Of a stretch of DNA of 64,000 nt, positions 25,591 through 35,515 are shown in pieces. The notes under the pieces are model-generated. The model searched no databases, was not told the DNA's origin, and saw only the letters and a program-made list of their open reading frames with translations. Source of the DNA: Halobacteriovorax marinus SJ (GTDB lineage: Bacteria > Bdellovibrionota > Bacteriovoracia > Bacteriovoracales > Bacteriovoracaceae); the NCBI RefSeq assembly GCF_000210915.2, contig NC_016620.1:1488001-1552000 (forward strand), given 5' to 3'. The position numbers and the translations under genes were made by a program. Each line of letters starts with the position of its first letter. Within the stretch, counting starts at the first letter, position 1.

Positions 25591-27966
25591 ATGAATAAAT
25601 TTGATTCGATTATTACAGGCTCTCTAGATATCGCTCAGTCTGAGGCCTTAAAGAGAAAGAACTCAACTTTGAGTGCAGTTCACTTATTGTGGGGACTTCT
25701 CACAAACCCTCAAACATTTTCTAAAAAGGCCCTGGCGGCTCATAAGAAAGAAGTTTTAAAGCTCTTAGAGGCCCTTCCTACGGTTTCTAATGCAATTTCT
25801 GTAGAGCAATTAAGACCAGACGCGAGTCTGAGTGAGTGGCTAACATTTGCTTCTAGCGATGTCGTGCAAAGAGGTGGCGAAAGTGTAGGAGAGAGAGACT
25901 TGTTAAAGTACTTACCAAAGATTTTTCCACAACTAGATATTGATTATAACGAATTTGCAAATGAAGAAAGTGAAAGCGAAGTCCCGAGTTTTTTAATAAA
26001 TTTAAATGAACTAGCTGAGCAGGGGAAGCTCGATCCCGTTATAGGGAGAACAAAAGAAATTCGCGCAGTGATGGAGATTCTTGGTAGAAGATCCAAGAAC
26101 AACCCTATTCTTGTGGGTCCTGCCGGTGTGGGAAAGACCGCCATTGTTGAGGGACTGGCCGAGTCTATTGTTAAAGGAAATGTTCCCGATGTCCTTGAAG
26201 GAAAGACTGTTTACTCCCTAGAGATGGGCTCTCTTATGGCCGGAACAAAGTTTAGAGGTGAATTTGAAGAGAGGCTTCAAGGACTTATAAAGTTTTTAAA
26301 AGAAAAAGCGGGAGAGTGTATTCTCTTTATCGACGAGATTCATCAATTAGTTGGTGCAGGTAAGACTGACGGTGCAATGGATGCTGCCAATCTTCTTAAG
26401 CCGGCACTTGCTAGAGGTGAACTCAATTGTATTGGTGCGACTACTGATGAAGAGTATCAGAAGTATATTTTAGGTGACTCAGCACTGGATAGAAGATTCA
26501 GATCAGTCCCAGTCTTAGAACCTAGTACAGAAGATGCTGTAGAGATACTTATGGGAGTAAGAGATAAGCTAGAGGCCCATCATGGAATAAAAATTTCTGA
26601 TGAGGCAGTATATAACTCTGTCTTTCTCTCTGATCAATATATTAAAGATAAGAATCTTCCAGACAAGGCGATAGACTTAATAGATGAGTCAGCATCTGCA
26701 CTCAAGTTATCAGCTGAGGCGATGCCATCTAAGCTTGTAGATTTGGAATCACTAATTCGCTCTAAAAAGATTTATTCAAAGATAGAAAAGAATAGTGCTA
26801 AAGAAAAAGAACTAGAGAGAGAAATTGCTGAATTAGAAAAAGATTTTAGTGAGCAAAAAAATCTATGGGAAAAAGAAGTTTTCTCTATGAAGCAAGTCTC
26901 CACATTAAAAAGTGATTTGGAGAGGTATAAATTTGAACTTGAGCAGGCCGAAAGAAAACAAGATTATGAGAAGGCCTCTGAATTAAAGTATTCACTTATT
27001 CCAGAGACAGAAGCAGAGCTAGAAAAGTGCGCTCATGAATGGGTATTAGGGGCAAAGGATATTGCCAACGTAATCTCCAGACAAAAAGGGATTCCTGTTG
27101 AGAAGATTCTAAAGTCTAAGCAAGAAAATATCTTAAAAATAGAAGATTATCTAAGATCAAAAGTCTATGGACAAGAAGAGGCCCTACACGAAATAAGCGA
27201 AACACTCATCGCTTCCCATGCTGGACTTAGTGATCCGAGTAGACCTCTTGGCTCATTTCTCTTTGTGGGCCCATCTGGTGTAGGGAAAACTGAAACAGCT
27301 AAGTCAGTCTGTGAATACCTTTTTAACGGGCCAGATAATCTTATACGTTTAGATATGTCTGAGTTCTCAGAAAAGCATTCTATCGCAAAACTCATTGGCT
27401 CGCCTCCTGGTTATATTGGACACGATGAAGGTGGTGTTTTAACTGAAGCAGTGAGAAAGAAGCCTTATTCGGTTATTCTCTTTGATGAAATCGAAAAAGC
27501 TCATCACGACTTCTCTGATATCTTACTTCAGATTCTAGATGATGGAAGGCTAACTGATAGCAAGGGAAGAACAGTTGATTTTAAAAATACAATTATAATG
27601 TTAACGACAAACTCAAAGAATCTTGAACTGGATTTCAAGCCTGAAGTTTTAGGACGTATTGATGCTAGACTCAACTTTAACGAATTAAGTGAAGATGTTA
27701 TGCATGAACTTGTCTCTAAGCAAGTCAGACTATTGAACGATAGATTAACTGAGAAGGAACTAACAGTTGAGCTTGGCGATCAGCTTATCGATCATATTTC
27801 TAAACTAGGCTATGATCCTCGCTATGGTGCTCGACCACTTCAGTCTGTCTTTAATCGAATTGTAGTTCGACCTCTCTCTAAACAGATACTTAAGGGCGAG
27901 CTTGGAAGAGATAGAATTGTTCTAAATTGGTCAGATGCTTCTGGAGGAGAGCTCACTTTCAACTAA
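25591..27966 (+). CDS. clpB: ClpB-like AAA+ chaperone with shortened second AAA domain
   Basis: 791 residues with a Clp N domain (~1-120), AAA1 with Walker A GPAGVGKT (176-183) and Walker B ILFIDE (245-250), a coiled-coil M domain (~390-510) ending [20 protein letters not shown] as in ClpB, and AAA2 with GPSGVGKT and [11 protein letters not shown]. The M domain argues for the disaggregase ClpB over ClpA/ClpC. Odd: between the AAA2 sensor Asn (LTTNSKN) and [10 protein letters not shown] only about seven residues remain where E. coli ClpB has near thirty; in ClpA/ClpC this segment holds the ClpP-binding loop. ClpB is usually ~860 residues. May be a second, divergent ClpB. Confidence 0.82.
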   Translation: MNKFDSIITGSLDIAQSEALKRKNSTLSAVHLLWGLLTNPQTFSKKALAAHKKEVLKLLEALPTVSNAISVEQLRPDASLSEWLTFASSDVVQRGGESVGERDLLKYLPKIFPQLDIDYNEFANEESESEVPSFLINLNELAEQGKLDPVIGRTKEIRAVMEILGRRSKNNPILVGPAGVGKTAIVEGLAESIVKGNVPDVLEGKTVYSLEMGSLMAGTKFRGEFEERLQGLIKFLKEKAGECILFIDEIHQLVGAGKTDGAMDAANLLKPALARGELNCIGATTDEEYQKYILGDSALDRRFRSVPVLEPSTEDAVEILMGVRDKLEAHHGIKISDEAVYNSVFLSDQYIKDKNLPDKAIDLIDESASALKLSAEAMPSKLVDLESLIRSKKIYSKIEKNSAKEKELEREIAELEKDFSEQKNLWEKEVFSMKQVSTLKSDLERYKFELEQAERKQDYEKASELKYSLIPETEAELEKCAHEWVLGAKDIANVISRQKGIPVEKILKSKQENILKIEDYLRSKVYGQEEALHEISETLIASHAGLSDPSRPLGSFLFVGPSGVGKTETAKSVCEYLFNGPDNLIRLDMSEFSEKHSIAKLIGSPPGYIGHDEGGVLTEAVRKKPYSVILFDEIEKAHHDFSDILLQILDDGRLTDSKGRTVDFKNTIIMLTTNSKNLELDFKPEVLGRIDARLNFNELSEDVMHELVSKQVRLLNDRLTEKELTVELGDQLIDHISKLGYDPRYGARPLQSVFNRIVVRPLSKQILKGELGRDRIVLNWSDASGGELTFN

Positions 27967-28021
27967 TCTTTACAGGCAGACAGAATTTGCTAAAATAAAT
28001 AAAAAACAAATGAGGTGAATT

Positions 28022-28372
28022 TTGTCTGCTGATATTATCGAATTAAAAGCTGGTGAATATTTAATTAGAGAGGGAGAGGAGAGTGCTCAAATGTACTATC
28101 TTCAAAGTGGCTCTCTAGCCGTTTACAAAGTCCGTGGTGGAGCAGAGAATCAGATTGGCACAATCTATTCTGGTGAGCTTGTTGGCGAGATGTCTTTCTT
28201 AGATAAGGAACCTAGGAGTGCTTCAGTAAGGGCCATCAGTGAGGTAAAACTCTTAGTTATTCCTGTTGATAAATTCGAGAAGTATTTTAATGAACAACCA
28301 TCTTGGTATAAAGCGCTTATCAATACGCTTCTAGAGCGACTAAGAAAAGCGAATGCTAGAATTAGAGTTTAA
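28022..28372 (+). CDS. Cyclic nucleotide-binding-domain protein
   Basis: 116 residues comprising one cNMP-binding beta-roll: LKAGEYLIREGEESAQMYYL, GSLAVYKV, TIYSGELVGEMSFLDKEPRS and ASVRAISEVKLLVI. The PBC segment GELVGEMSFLDKEPRSASV keeps Gly-Glu and Arg-Ser-Ala, as needed to hold cAMP/cGMP. No HTH follows, so it is a stand-alone sensor, not a Crp regulator. TTG start with GAGGTG upstream at 28012-28017. It follows clpB by 55 bases and ends with a four-base overlap to the LRR gene. Confidence 0.85.
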   Translation: MSADIIELKAGEYLIREGEESAQMYYLQSGSLAVYKVRGGAENQIGTIYSGELVGEMSFLDKEPRSASVRAISEVKLLVIPVDKFEKYFNEQPSWYKALINTLLERLRKANARIRV

Positions 28373-28944
28373 TTAAACCAAATCTTATAATTTAAAAAGA
28401 GCTCATTCTTTGTCTCTTCGCTAAAGAGATTATTTTCTAATGAAAGGTGGTTGAGTTTTTTTAGCTGGGCCAACTCTCTTGGAATTGACGTTAGCTTATT
28501 CTTATCTAGATTTATTCTTTTCAAATTCTTAAGTTCACCTATGCCATTTTCAATATTATTGATCTCGTTGCCACTAGCAAATAACTCGCTAAGTTTCTTC
28601 AGATCATATGTCCAATTTGGAAGTGAAGTCATTTTATTATTACTAAGATCAAGAAGTTCTAAATTTTCAAAGTGAATACTCTTACAATCTAATGATGCAA
28701 TTTTGGAATTCTTAATCTTGAGAATTTTTAAGTGAGGCATTTTATAAATAAACCCTGGAAGCTGTACAAGTTCAGGGATATTTATAGAGAGAGTTTCTAA
28801 GTGAAGTGCTGACTCTAAGAAATCGGGAAGCTCTGCCATAGAGCCTCCTATAATTTCTAGTCCTGAGTACTTTGAGAGATCACTAATTTCATCTAGAGGA
28901 AAACGATTTTGATTCTTTCTCAACTTAATGAGTTTTACTGCCAT
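28369..28944 (-). CDS. Leucine-rich repeat protein
   Basis: 191 residues, no signal peptide. Several LRR units of the LxxLxLxxNxL type can be read, including FENLELLDLSNNKMTSLP, LKNLKRINLDKNKLTSIP and LKKLNHLSLENNLF, from about residue 85 to the end. The first third has weaker repeats. LRR folds serve protein binding; partner unknown. Its ATG overlaps the stop of the upstream 1116-residue gene (TAATG at 28942-28946, reverse strand), so both are probably made together. Confidence 0.82.
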   Translation of the reverse strand: MAVKLIKLRKNQNRFPLDEISDLSKYSGLEIIGGSMAELPDFLESALHLETLSINIPELVQLPGFIYKMPHLKILKIKNSKIASLDCKSIHFENLELLDLSNNKMTSLPNWTYDLKKLSELFASGNEINNIENGIGELKNLKRINLDKNKLTSIPRELAQLKKLNHLSLENNLFSEETKNELFLNYKIWFN

Positions 28945-31900
28945 TAGAATTCCTCTTTCTTCTTTTTCTTTAACAGTACTGGCATGGCACTCATCTTATA
29001 TCTCTCAGATAAAATCTTAAAGATACTAGTCTTTGTATTGAGATTAATTCCATCAGTGTCTCTATAGATCTGTCCATCTGCACCAACATAGGTCTGTGAG
29101 CTTCCCATTGTTGATCCAGTGCTACTTCCACCATTAGAGTTTCTTCTTCTATCTCTCATCTTATTTAACTCTGATAAGTCAATGTCAGCTTCAGAAACTT
29201 CATCACCATCAAGTCCAGAAAGATCTAGATCATTAACATTGAAGGCATCTTTCTTCTTACTTGCTTTGGCCTTTCCTGAATTTGCTAACACTCCTTTTTG
29301 TTCACCAGAACTTGCGCTTGCAGAGCTAACACTTTTTGAATCTGCTGAGTCACCATCTTTTGTTTCTTTGTCGTTAATGGCCTTATCGTTAGCATTTCTT
29401 GCAAACCTGGATGATCTAGAGTTTAAAGAATCAGAATCTAGACTATCACCAGGGGAAGAATCTGAAGACGAGTTCTTTTTCTTTGTGATTTTTGCACCGT
29501 TTTGAGAATTGCCACTCTTTGTTCCATTTTTTCCACTGACTTCTTTTGGAATATTAATTTTAAAGCCACTTAGCTTTTTATTAATGCTTGATAGGGCCTC
29601 TGAGTTATCACCCATTTTTCCAAAAGATGTCTTTCCTTTAGATGGATCTCCCTTTGCAAAGAAGTTTGCTCCATCGATGAGAAATTGCGAATTACTTGAG
29701 AGGTCTCCCGCCTCAAAAGAACCAAAATTTGGCATATTGAAACTGGTACAAGTATTAGCTGATTTACAAGCACAAGACTCGTCAATAGAAATCTCTCCAT
29801 CGCCCGATCCAGACATACACACATTTGGATTTCTCTTAATCTCCATCGCTGCATCTGAGATACCTGTGCTCACGTCCATAGCTATACGGGCCTGCTTAAG
29901 TAATTCTGCATATTGATTATTAATGGCCTGAATACTTGCTAGACCCATGCTATTCATTTCAATATTCTTAGTTAGCATATCAACGACTGATTTTAAGTAC
30001 GCGGCTCTAGTTTCAGGTAGAGGGAAACCAGTTTGCTCGATGAGCTTTCCATAGACTTCTGGAGAATTCTTTTGCATATATTCTCTAAATCCTAGCATCA
30101 TCGGTTGATTAGGGTAGAGATGTTCAATAGTAACAGGGTTCTTTCTAAGGTCTACTTTTAAAGAAGCATTATAAGTTTGAAGTCTCCATGCTCCTACTTT
30201 CATATTTAGATATTGAGCAAAACTTCCCGACTGGTCGTGAAGTCCAATACCACTTTCTAAATTTACAGCAAATGCTTGTGGAAACATAACTCCTGTTAAT
30301 TTATCACCAATATTTTCAGATTGATCTTTCAAGTAAAGTCCAACGCGCTTTAAAAGTCCTAGCATTTCAACTTTCTTAGGGATCCTTTCGTCATAGGCAA
30401 GTGAACTCTTGGCCCCTTGTAGATTTCTAATCCACTCGATAGTCTGTGCAATCTTAGTTTCTGACTCTAGGGCTTCGTGAGTAACCTGTGCCGTCACTTG
30501 TTGCATAATTCTCGATTTAGGGTAGATAAGTGGAATTGTCGAAGGTCTATTGAGCATTTCAAAGTTTGCGTCTTCACCTGGATAATTACACATCATATGT
30601 GTATGAATTCTTGCTTCCTGTAATTCTTTCTTCCACTTCGCAATATCTTGATTCGCCTTTGCTAAGTCCTTTCTATACATGGCAAGAAGGGCGATGGCCG
30701 CTGCAAGTGCTCCGGCCCTACAACCACAACAGCCAGGACATGTACTATTGATTGCGACTAAGATAGCGATAATAGCAATATAAATTGTAATTGAGTTTTG
30801 TGCTTTCTTCTTTTCGGCAATGGCCTTATCAAGCTGGGCCTGTGCTGCTGCCACTAGGGTAGACTTTGTAGAGACTTCCATTAAGGCCGCTGCATGAGCC
30901 GCCATAAAGAGTTTGAGAGCGTCTTGTTGAGAGCTTACCTTTGTCTCTGTGAACTCAGCAAGCTTTCTATAAAGTGCCGCCATTCTCTCGATTGAAGCGT
31001 ATTGTTCATCTTCATCGTCAGAGGCCACGTTATCATTTTCAAAGAGACCATCTCTTCCGTCATCTGTTTTACAATTTGCTGTGGCATTTTCAACTTTTAA
31101 GTTTTGAAATTGAGGATATCTCTTCTGATCGCTTGGTAGTTTTTGGTCGGCAGCAATCTCTTCTATAGACACACACTTTAAAATACATTCCTTGGCCACC
31201 TTAGTGTATTCACTCGTCGTATTTAAATGGTTGGCAATATAGGTTGCAGTCGCGGCCTTAAAAAGAGGGTAGGACTTAGACTTCACTCTTGAGAAGTCGA
31301 CACACTTTAAATTAGTCATACCGGCCGAGGCCATTGAAAGAATCTCTAAGTTAGAAATTGTATTTCTACCTTTTTGAGTTGATTCATCAGGAGATGCCTT
31401 TGCTCTTTCAAAAATAAGAAAGTCAGCGTTGTGTGATGACTCTCTTTGAACTTCAGCAATTCTCTCTTCTGCAATTCTAAGATTCTCTGCGGCCATATCT
31501 TCTTGACTTTGAATCTTTGAAATTAAATCTCTATATTGTTTCTCTTGAATGCCTGCTTGAACCCTAGCAACTCCAACGGCTTTATCAGCATCTTTAACAG
31601 AGTTCTTACCATCCGTTAGCGCATTCTTTCTAATCTCTGCTTTGAGTCTATACTTTCTTGTTTGTAATTGTTGTAAAACAGCGTTCTCTTTAAAGTGTTG
31701 AGCGCGCAACATACTAAGCTTTGCACGGTCACTAGAGTTTAGAAATGAGTCATCATATCTGTTTTGAAGACTTCTAATTTGATCTTGAATTCTATCTACG
31801 ACAGCTTGTTGTGCTGCAATCTTTCCATCAATTTCACTTCTCTCTTTTTCAAGAGCATTCTGCTTATCAATATTATTGGATTGTCCTGGCTCTTGAAGAC

Positions 31901-32294
31901 CGATCCCACCTGTCGCTGTATTAAGGGCTTCACTACCACTATTTAATGATCCTTCTTTGGCATCAATTCCGGTGAAGCTTTGATCGAGCTCACTAAAGCC
32001 TTGTTGAGTAAGGCTATTTCTATACTCTCTTTGGGCCTCTCTATTATCCTCAGCTCCTTGATAACCAGTTTCACACTTTGAAAGATTTCCATTAGTGAGG
32101 TTCGTGGCATCATTTCTTTGATGAGCATCGTAGTTGGCCTTGGCCTGTGACTCTTGTTGTGAATCAACAGTGGCACTAGAGACGTTTGACTGTGCGTAGA
32201 TACTTCCAATGTCGTAGAAGAATAAACTCCAGCACATAAGCATAGTGAGTAGGTCTTTGATGAGTATAAATTTATTTGCCTTTTTCATAAGCAT
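28944..32294 (-). CDS. Large exported coiled-coil protein of unknown function
   Basis: 1116 residues. The N-terminus has a signal-like hydrophobic run (MLMKKANKFILIKDLLTMLM ... IYAQ); a start two codons later is possible. Residues ~130-310 are helical and coiled-coil-like. Near residue 490-530 two hydrophobic stretches flank an unusual CPGCCGC motif, which suggests a membrane hairpin with clustered cysteines. The C-terminal ~250 residues are low-complexity, rich in S, D, K and N, with SSSDSSPGDSLDSDSLNSRS. I recognise no family. Such large exported proteins are typical of predatory Bdellovibrionota. The LRR gene follows by TAATG. Confidence 0.7.
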   Translation of the reverse strand: MLMKKANKFILIKDLLTMLMCWSLFFYDIGSIYAQSNVSSATVDSQQESQAKANYDAHQRNDATNLTNGNLSKCETGYQGAEDNREAQREYRNSLTQQGFSELDQSFTGIDAKEGSLNSGSEALNTATGGIGLQEPGQSNNIDKQNALEKERSEIDGKIAAQQAVVDRIQDQIRSLQNRYDDSFLNSSDRAKLSMLRAQHFKENAVLQQLQTRKYRLKAEIRKNALTDGKNSVKDADKAVGVARVQAGIQEKQYRDLISKIQSQEDMAAENLRIAEERIAEVQRESSHNADFLIFERAKASPDESTQKGRNTISNLEILSMASAGMTNLKCVDFSRVKSKSYPLFKAATATYIANHLNTTSEYTKVAKECILKCVSIEEIAADQKLPSDQKRYPQFQNLKVENATANCKTDDGRDGLFENDNVASDDEDEQYASIERMAALYRKLAEFTETKVSSQQDALKLFMAAHAAALMEVSTKSTLVAAAQAQLDKAIAEKKKAQNSITIYIAIIAILVAINSTCPGCCGCRAGALAAAIALLAMYRKDLAKANQDIAKWKKELQEARIHTHMMCNYPGEDANFEMLNRPSTIPLIYPKSRIMQQVTAQVTHEALESETKIAQTIEWIRNLQGAKSSLAYDERIPKKVEMLGLLKRVGLYLKDQSENIGDKLTGVMFPQAFAVNLESGIGLHDQSGSFAQYLNMKVGAWRLQTYNASLKVDLRKNPVTIEHLYPNQPMMLGFREYMQKNSPEVYGKLIEQTGFPLPETRAAYLKSVVDMLTKNIEMNSMGLASIQAINNQYAELLKQARIAMDVSTGISDAAMEIKRNPNVCMSGSGDGEISIDESCACKSANTCTSFNMPNFGSFEAGDLSSNSQFLIDGANFFAKGDPSKGKTSFGKMGDNSEALSSINKKLSGFKINIPKEVSGKNGTKSGNSQNGAKITKKKNSSSDSSPGDSLDSDSLNSRSSRFARNANDKAINDKETKDGDSADSKSVSSASASSGEQKGVLANSGKAKASKKKDAFNVNDLDLSGLDGDEVSEADIDLSELNKMRDRRRNSNGGSSTGSTMGSSQTYVGADGQIYRDTDGINLNTKTSIFKILSERYKMSAMPVLLKKKKKEEF

Positions 32295-32570
32295 TTCCAG
32301 AAATAGTGTTTATATAGACTATTTTACGAATTTTCCTAAATATATCCAATGGGAAATATCGGATAATTGGGAACTTAGGAGATTATTCTATATGATTTTG
32401 GTCATTTATCACCTGAAAATACATTTAGTGCCCTCCTAGCATTGGTAAAAATGCGAGCCTCTATTAATTGGCAGCACTTTCTAGGGGTTCTCACCATTAA
32501 TTATATTATTTTTGTTTTTTTCAATATGGATATAAACTATGAGAAGTTGATTCTTAATTTTGGAGTATTT

Positions 32571-32969
32571 ATGAAAGTTATTTTCGTTCTTTTGTTTTCA
32601 TTTACGGCCTATGGTGTTGACTGTGGGAATGAGATTGAAAAGCTCTGTGCAGGTGCTAAGAGTGACTTTGCAAAATGTGTAAAAGAAAATGTTTCTAAAC
32701 TGCCAGCTCAGTGTCGCTCAGAGGTATCGAGCTTTAGTAATATGGCCAATGATCTTGGTTCAAATTGTATGGGCGATTTAATGAAGTTCTGTCCTATTGA
32801 TATGAATGAGATGCAGAATAATTTAGAAACTGCTTCATTGAAACAAGCTGAGTGTTTGAAAAAGAATAAGAGTAAATTCTCTGCTAAATGTAATGAGCTA
32901 TTGAATAAGCTATCTAAGGCATTAGGTGGAGATATTGATGGTGGTTCGAACGCTAAGAAAATTCGCTAA
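32571..32969 (+). CDS. Secreted small cysteine-rich protein, GLG1-repeat-like
   Basis: Starting at ATG 32571 (TGGAG upstream at 32561-32565), the 132-residue protein has a signal peptide (MKVIFVLLFSFTAYG). The open frame to 32442 would place 43 extra residues before the signal peptide and is not used. The mature part holds two Cys-rich units with C-x7-C...C spacing (KLCAGAKSDFAKCV, LPAQCRSEV; NCMGDLMKFC, QAECLKKNKSKFSAKC), like Golgi-apparatus-protein-1 type cysteine-rich repeats found in some bacterial exported proteins. Function unknown. Its stop lies in a hairpin shared with panD. Confidence 0.72.
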   Translation: MKVIFVLLFSFTAYGVDCGNEIEKLCAGAKSDFAKCVKENVSKLPAQCRSEVSSFSNMANDLGSNCMGDLMKFCPIDMNEMQNNLETASLKQAECLKKNKSKFSAKCNELLNKLSKALGGDIDGGSNAKKIR

Positions 32970-32993
32970 TCTCAATTTTTAGAGATAGCGAAT
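32961..32993. terminator. Hairpin containing both convergent stop codons
   Basis: ATTCGCTA (32961-32968) pairs with TAGCGAAT (32986-32993) and TCTC (32970-32973) with GAGA (32982-32985), with one bulged A and an eight-base loop that contains TTTTT. The forward TAA (32967-32969) and the panD TAA (32979-32981, reverse) both lie within it. Confidence 0.65.
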
Positions 32994-33320
32994 AAATTTA
33001 TTCTCTTTGTCGACTAGGATACACTTTGGTTCAATTGGCTTTTCACTGAATTGAAAACCGATGATGATTACTTCTTCACCTTTTTTAATAAGGTGTGCTG
33101 CTGCACCGTTGATGCAGATTTCACCACTGCCACGACTTCCTTCAATCACATATGTTTCTAGACGAGCACCAGATGTGTTAGAGACAATGAGGACTTTCTG
33201 GCCAGGCCAAAGGTCAATTTTATCCAATAGATCAGGGTCGATAGTGACACTACCAACATAAGAAATATCGGCTTCAGTAATGATGGCCTTATGAATTTTA
33301 GACTGCAGCAATTCGCGCAT
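32979..33320 (-). CDS. panD: Aspartate 1-decarboxylase (proenzyme)
   Basis: Pyruvoyl enzyme making beta-alanine from aspartate for pantothenate/CoA. MRELLQSKIHKA opens the protein, and the self-cleavage site YVGS with Gly23-Ser24 is intact; Ser24 becomes the pyruvoyl group. NGAAAHLIKKGEEVIIIGF follows. The ATG at 33320 is preferred to that at 33344 because GGAG lies five bases ahead of it and the N-terminus then matches the family (113 residues). No other pantothenate gene is adjacent; serB upstream is separated by a terminator. Confidence 0.95.
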   Translation of the reverse strand: MRELLQSKIHKAIITEADISYVGSVTIDPDLLDKIDLWPGQKVLIVSNTSGARLETYVIEGSRGSGEICINGAAAHLIKKGEEVIIIGFQFSEKPIEPKCILVDKENKFIRYL

Positions 33321-33408
33321 TTCATCTCCAAAAATAAATTTCAAAAGAAATCCAAGTGAGTTTTAATACTTTTGGTCCAATCTTCCAAGAATTTTCTAAG
33401 AAATAGTG

Positions 33409-33443
33409 AAAAAATTCAAGGCCTTTTCTAATTTAAGGCCTTG
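33409..33443 (-). terminator. Intrinsic terminator downstream of serB
   Basis: On the reverse strand CAAGGCCTT / AAGGCCTTG (arms 33435-33443 and 33417-33425) with a nine-base loop is followed by AATTTTTT. It closes the pgsA-serB transcript before panD. Confidence 0.88.
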
Positions 33444-33458
33444 AAATTATTTATAGCT

Positions 33459-34655
33459 TTAAAGTAATTCACTTGAGTCAGTGATGCCCAAAAAGTAGAG
33501 AATACTTGTCATTGGACCGTGGCTCATATGCTGTTCAGCTTCTTTTTTTACTACCTCTTTGGCGTGAAAGGCAATTCCAAGACCTGCTGTGGCCAGCATT
33601 GGGAGATCATTAGCACCGTCACCAATGGCAACTACCTGCTCAAGAGATATGCTCTCTTGTTGAGCGATGAGCTTAACTAAGAGGGCCTTTTGTTCGGCAT
33701 TTATAATCGTACCAACAACATTTCCAGTTAATTTACCATTTACGATTTCTAGCTCATTTGCAAAAGCATAATCGAGTCCTAGCTTTTCTTTAAGAGCGTT
33801 GGCAAAGAATGTAAATCCACCTGAGATAACCGCAACCTTATAACCAAGAGTCTTGATAGTGTGGATAAAATCTTCAACCCCTGGAGTCAGTGGAAGAGAG
33901 TCTAGAATATCTTTCATCTTTGAAGCCTCTAGACCTTTTAGCTTAGAGACTCTCTTAATTAGACTCTCATCAAAATCAATTTCACCATTCATGGCCTCTT
34001 CAGTGATTTTTCTAATTTCATCACCTACACCGCAAGCATCGGCCAACTCGTCGATGACCTCAGTTTGAATAAGAGTAGAGTCCATATCAAAAACAATTAA
34101 GCGCTTACTTCTTCTAAAAATATCGTCTTTTAAAAATGCCACATCTACTTGGTGACCATTAGATGTTTTTAGAAGTTCGGCCTTGACCTCCTGCCAATTC
34201 ATTCCTATTGGAACTTGAGTTGAGATCTCTAGAGACTTAAACTCATTTGGTGAGACCTTATCGATTCTCTTTATATTGATTCCATGTTTAGAAAGTATTG
34301 TTGAGATATCACAGACAAAGGCCGCGCTCAGAGGTTCAACACTAACGCAATTTAAAATAAACTTTTCCGTTTTCTGTGACTTTGCCTTAGGCTCCACCAC
34401 TTTATAGTCTAGTGTTAAGTTGAGGTTATTGGCAGCAAAGAGTAGGTCTTTGAGTACGTGATCTTGTTCTGTATTTTCATTTGCGATATTAATCACAAAG
34501 CTTAGAGAGAGAAGTCCGTGAGTTACTGACTGACCCATATCTAAGAGTGAGTTATTTGTTTTTTTAATAATACTCATTAACTCTGAGGTGATCCCTGGAT
34601 GATCGGGGCCAGAGACTTTGATGAGAACATCTTTTCCGTTCAATTCTTTTGGCAT
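33459..34655 (-). CDS. serB: Phosphoserine phosphatase with N-terminal ACT-type domains
   Basis: Last step of serine synthesis: phosphoserine to serine. The HAD core shows VFDMDSTLIQTEVIDELA with Asp190 and Asp192, an SGGFTFFA motif II, and AIGDGANDLPML motif IV. Residues ~1-165 hold two ACT-like regulatory folds (VSGPDHPGITSELM; SVEPLSAAFVCDISTIL), a known SerB variant, making it 398 residues compared with ~320 in E. coli. The ATG overlaps the pgsA stop (TAATG), so the two genes are cotranslated. Terminator follows. Confidence 0.95.
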   Translation of the reverse strand: MPKELNGKDVLIKVSGPDHPGITSELMSIIKKTNNSLLDMGQSVTHGLLSLSFVINIANENTEQDHVLKDLLFAANNLNLTLDYKVVEPKAKSQKTEKFILNCVSVEPLSAAFVCDISTILSKHGINIKRIDKVSPNEFKSLEISTQVPIGMNWQEVKAELLKTSNGHQVDVAFLKDDIFRRSKRLIVFDMDSTLIQTEVIDELADACGVGDEIRKITEEAMNGEIDFDESLIKRVSKLKGLEASKMKDILDSLPLTPGVEDFIHTIKTLGYKVAVISGGFTFFANALKEKLGLDYAFANELEIVNGKLTGNVVGTIINAEQKALLVKLIAQQESISLEQVVAIGDGANDLPMLATAGLGIAFHAKEVVKKEAEQHMSHGPMTSILYFLGITDSSELL

Positions 34656-35338
34656 TACTTTGTTTCTCCTGGCGCTGGAAATGCTTCGGCTTGCTCACCC
34701 TTTGATTTTTCTTTAATTCTTTGGGCCTTGGCTTCATTTCGAGCGCTCTTTAATTTCTTCATAGTATTAAATGAATAAAAACAAGCTGAGTAAAGTGATA
34801 AAAGTGCGGCAATATAGATAAATGCTGTACCTAGTGCCGGAAAAGGTATTCCAAAAGGATGGTCAAATGCAAAGAGCATAGGAATGGATACCATCTGTAG
34901 TGCAGTTTTCCACTTACCAGAATTATCGACTGGAACTTTAAATCCTTTTTCCATGGCCAGTAGCCTGAGTGCTGTAATGTATATTTCTCTAAGCACTAGA
35001 ATAATAACTAAGAGAGCGGGGATTCTTCCAAGCGCTTGTAGGAGAATAAGTGAGCTCACTACGAGAAATTTGTCAGCGATTGGATCTAGAAAAGAACCAA
35101 AGACTGTGACAATACCTCTTTTTCTAGCAATATAGCCGTCAAAGAAATCCGTGATGGATGCCGCAACAAAAGTCCACGCAGCCAAATATCCCAAGTGATA
35201 GTGATAGGGCTCAAATGTTTTGAAGTCCGAAAGAATCAGTAGTATCGATGTGACGATAATGGGAATTAAAAGCACGCGGAATATAGTCAAGCGGTTTGGT
35301 AGGTTATCTATATCCCATTCATTATTATGTGAAGTCAT
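34655..35338 (-). CDS. pgsA: CDP-diacylglycerol-glycerol-3-phosphate 3-phosphatidyltransferase
   Basis: Inner-membrane enzyme of phosphatidylglycerol synthesis. The CDP-alcohol phosphotransferase motif is present as DFFDGYIARKRG followed by FGSFLDPIADK (D-x2-D-G-x2-A-R-x8-G-x3-D-x3-D). Several membrane helices are visible. NRLTIFRVLLIPI at the N-terminus is typical. The ATG at 35338 is preferred to 35347 because AAGGA then lies at usable distance. C-terminal ~30 residues are a charged cytosolic tail (KSARNEAKAQRIKEKSKGEQ). Coupled to serB by TAATG. Confidence 0.95.
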   Translation of the reverse strand: MTSHNNEWDIDNLPNRLTIFRVLLIPIIVTSILLILSDFKTFEPYHYHLGYLAAWTFVAASITDFFDGYIARKRGIVTVFGSFLDPIADKFLVVSSLILLQALGRIPALLVIILVLREIYITALRLLAMEKGFKVPVDNSGKWKTALQMVSIPMLFAFDHPFGIPFPALGTAFIYIAALLSLYSACFYSFNTMKKLKSARNEAKAQRIKEKSKGEQAEAFPAPGETK

Positions 35339-35515
35339 TAGCGACATCCTTAATCTTTATGTTTCTTTGATTATGCTACGGCAAGAGGAATAATAAAACC
35401 CGAAAACCTATTTTTTTTGAATCATTTCCCTTAATTAGAGCTAGGGGTGATGTTTTCCACCTTATATAAAAACTTAGTGCGCGGTAAAATTGAGCAAGAA
35501 TATGAAGGAGACGTC

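Noticed and set aside
29119-29916. Two open frames on the forward strand inside the 1116-residue gene
   Set aside because: They lie antisense to a low-complexity Ser/Asp/Lys region, lack ribosome sites and encode Ser/Leu/Phe-rich shadow sequence.
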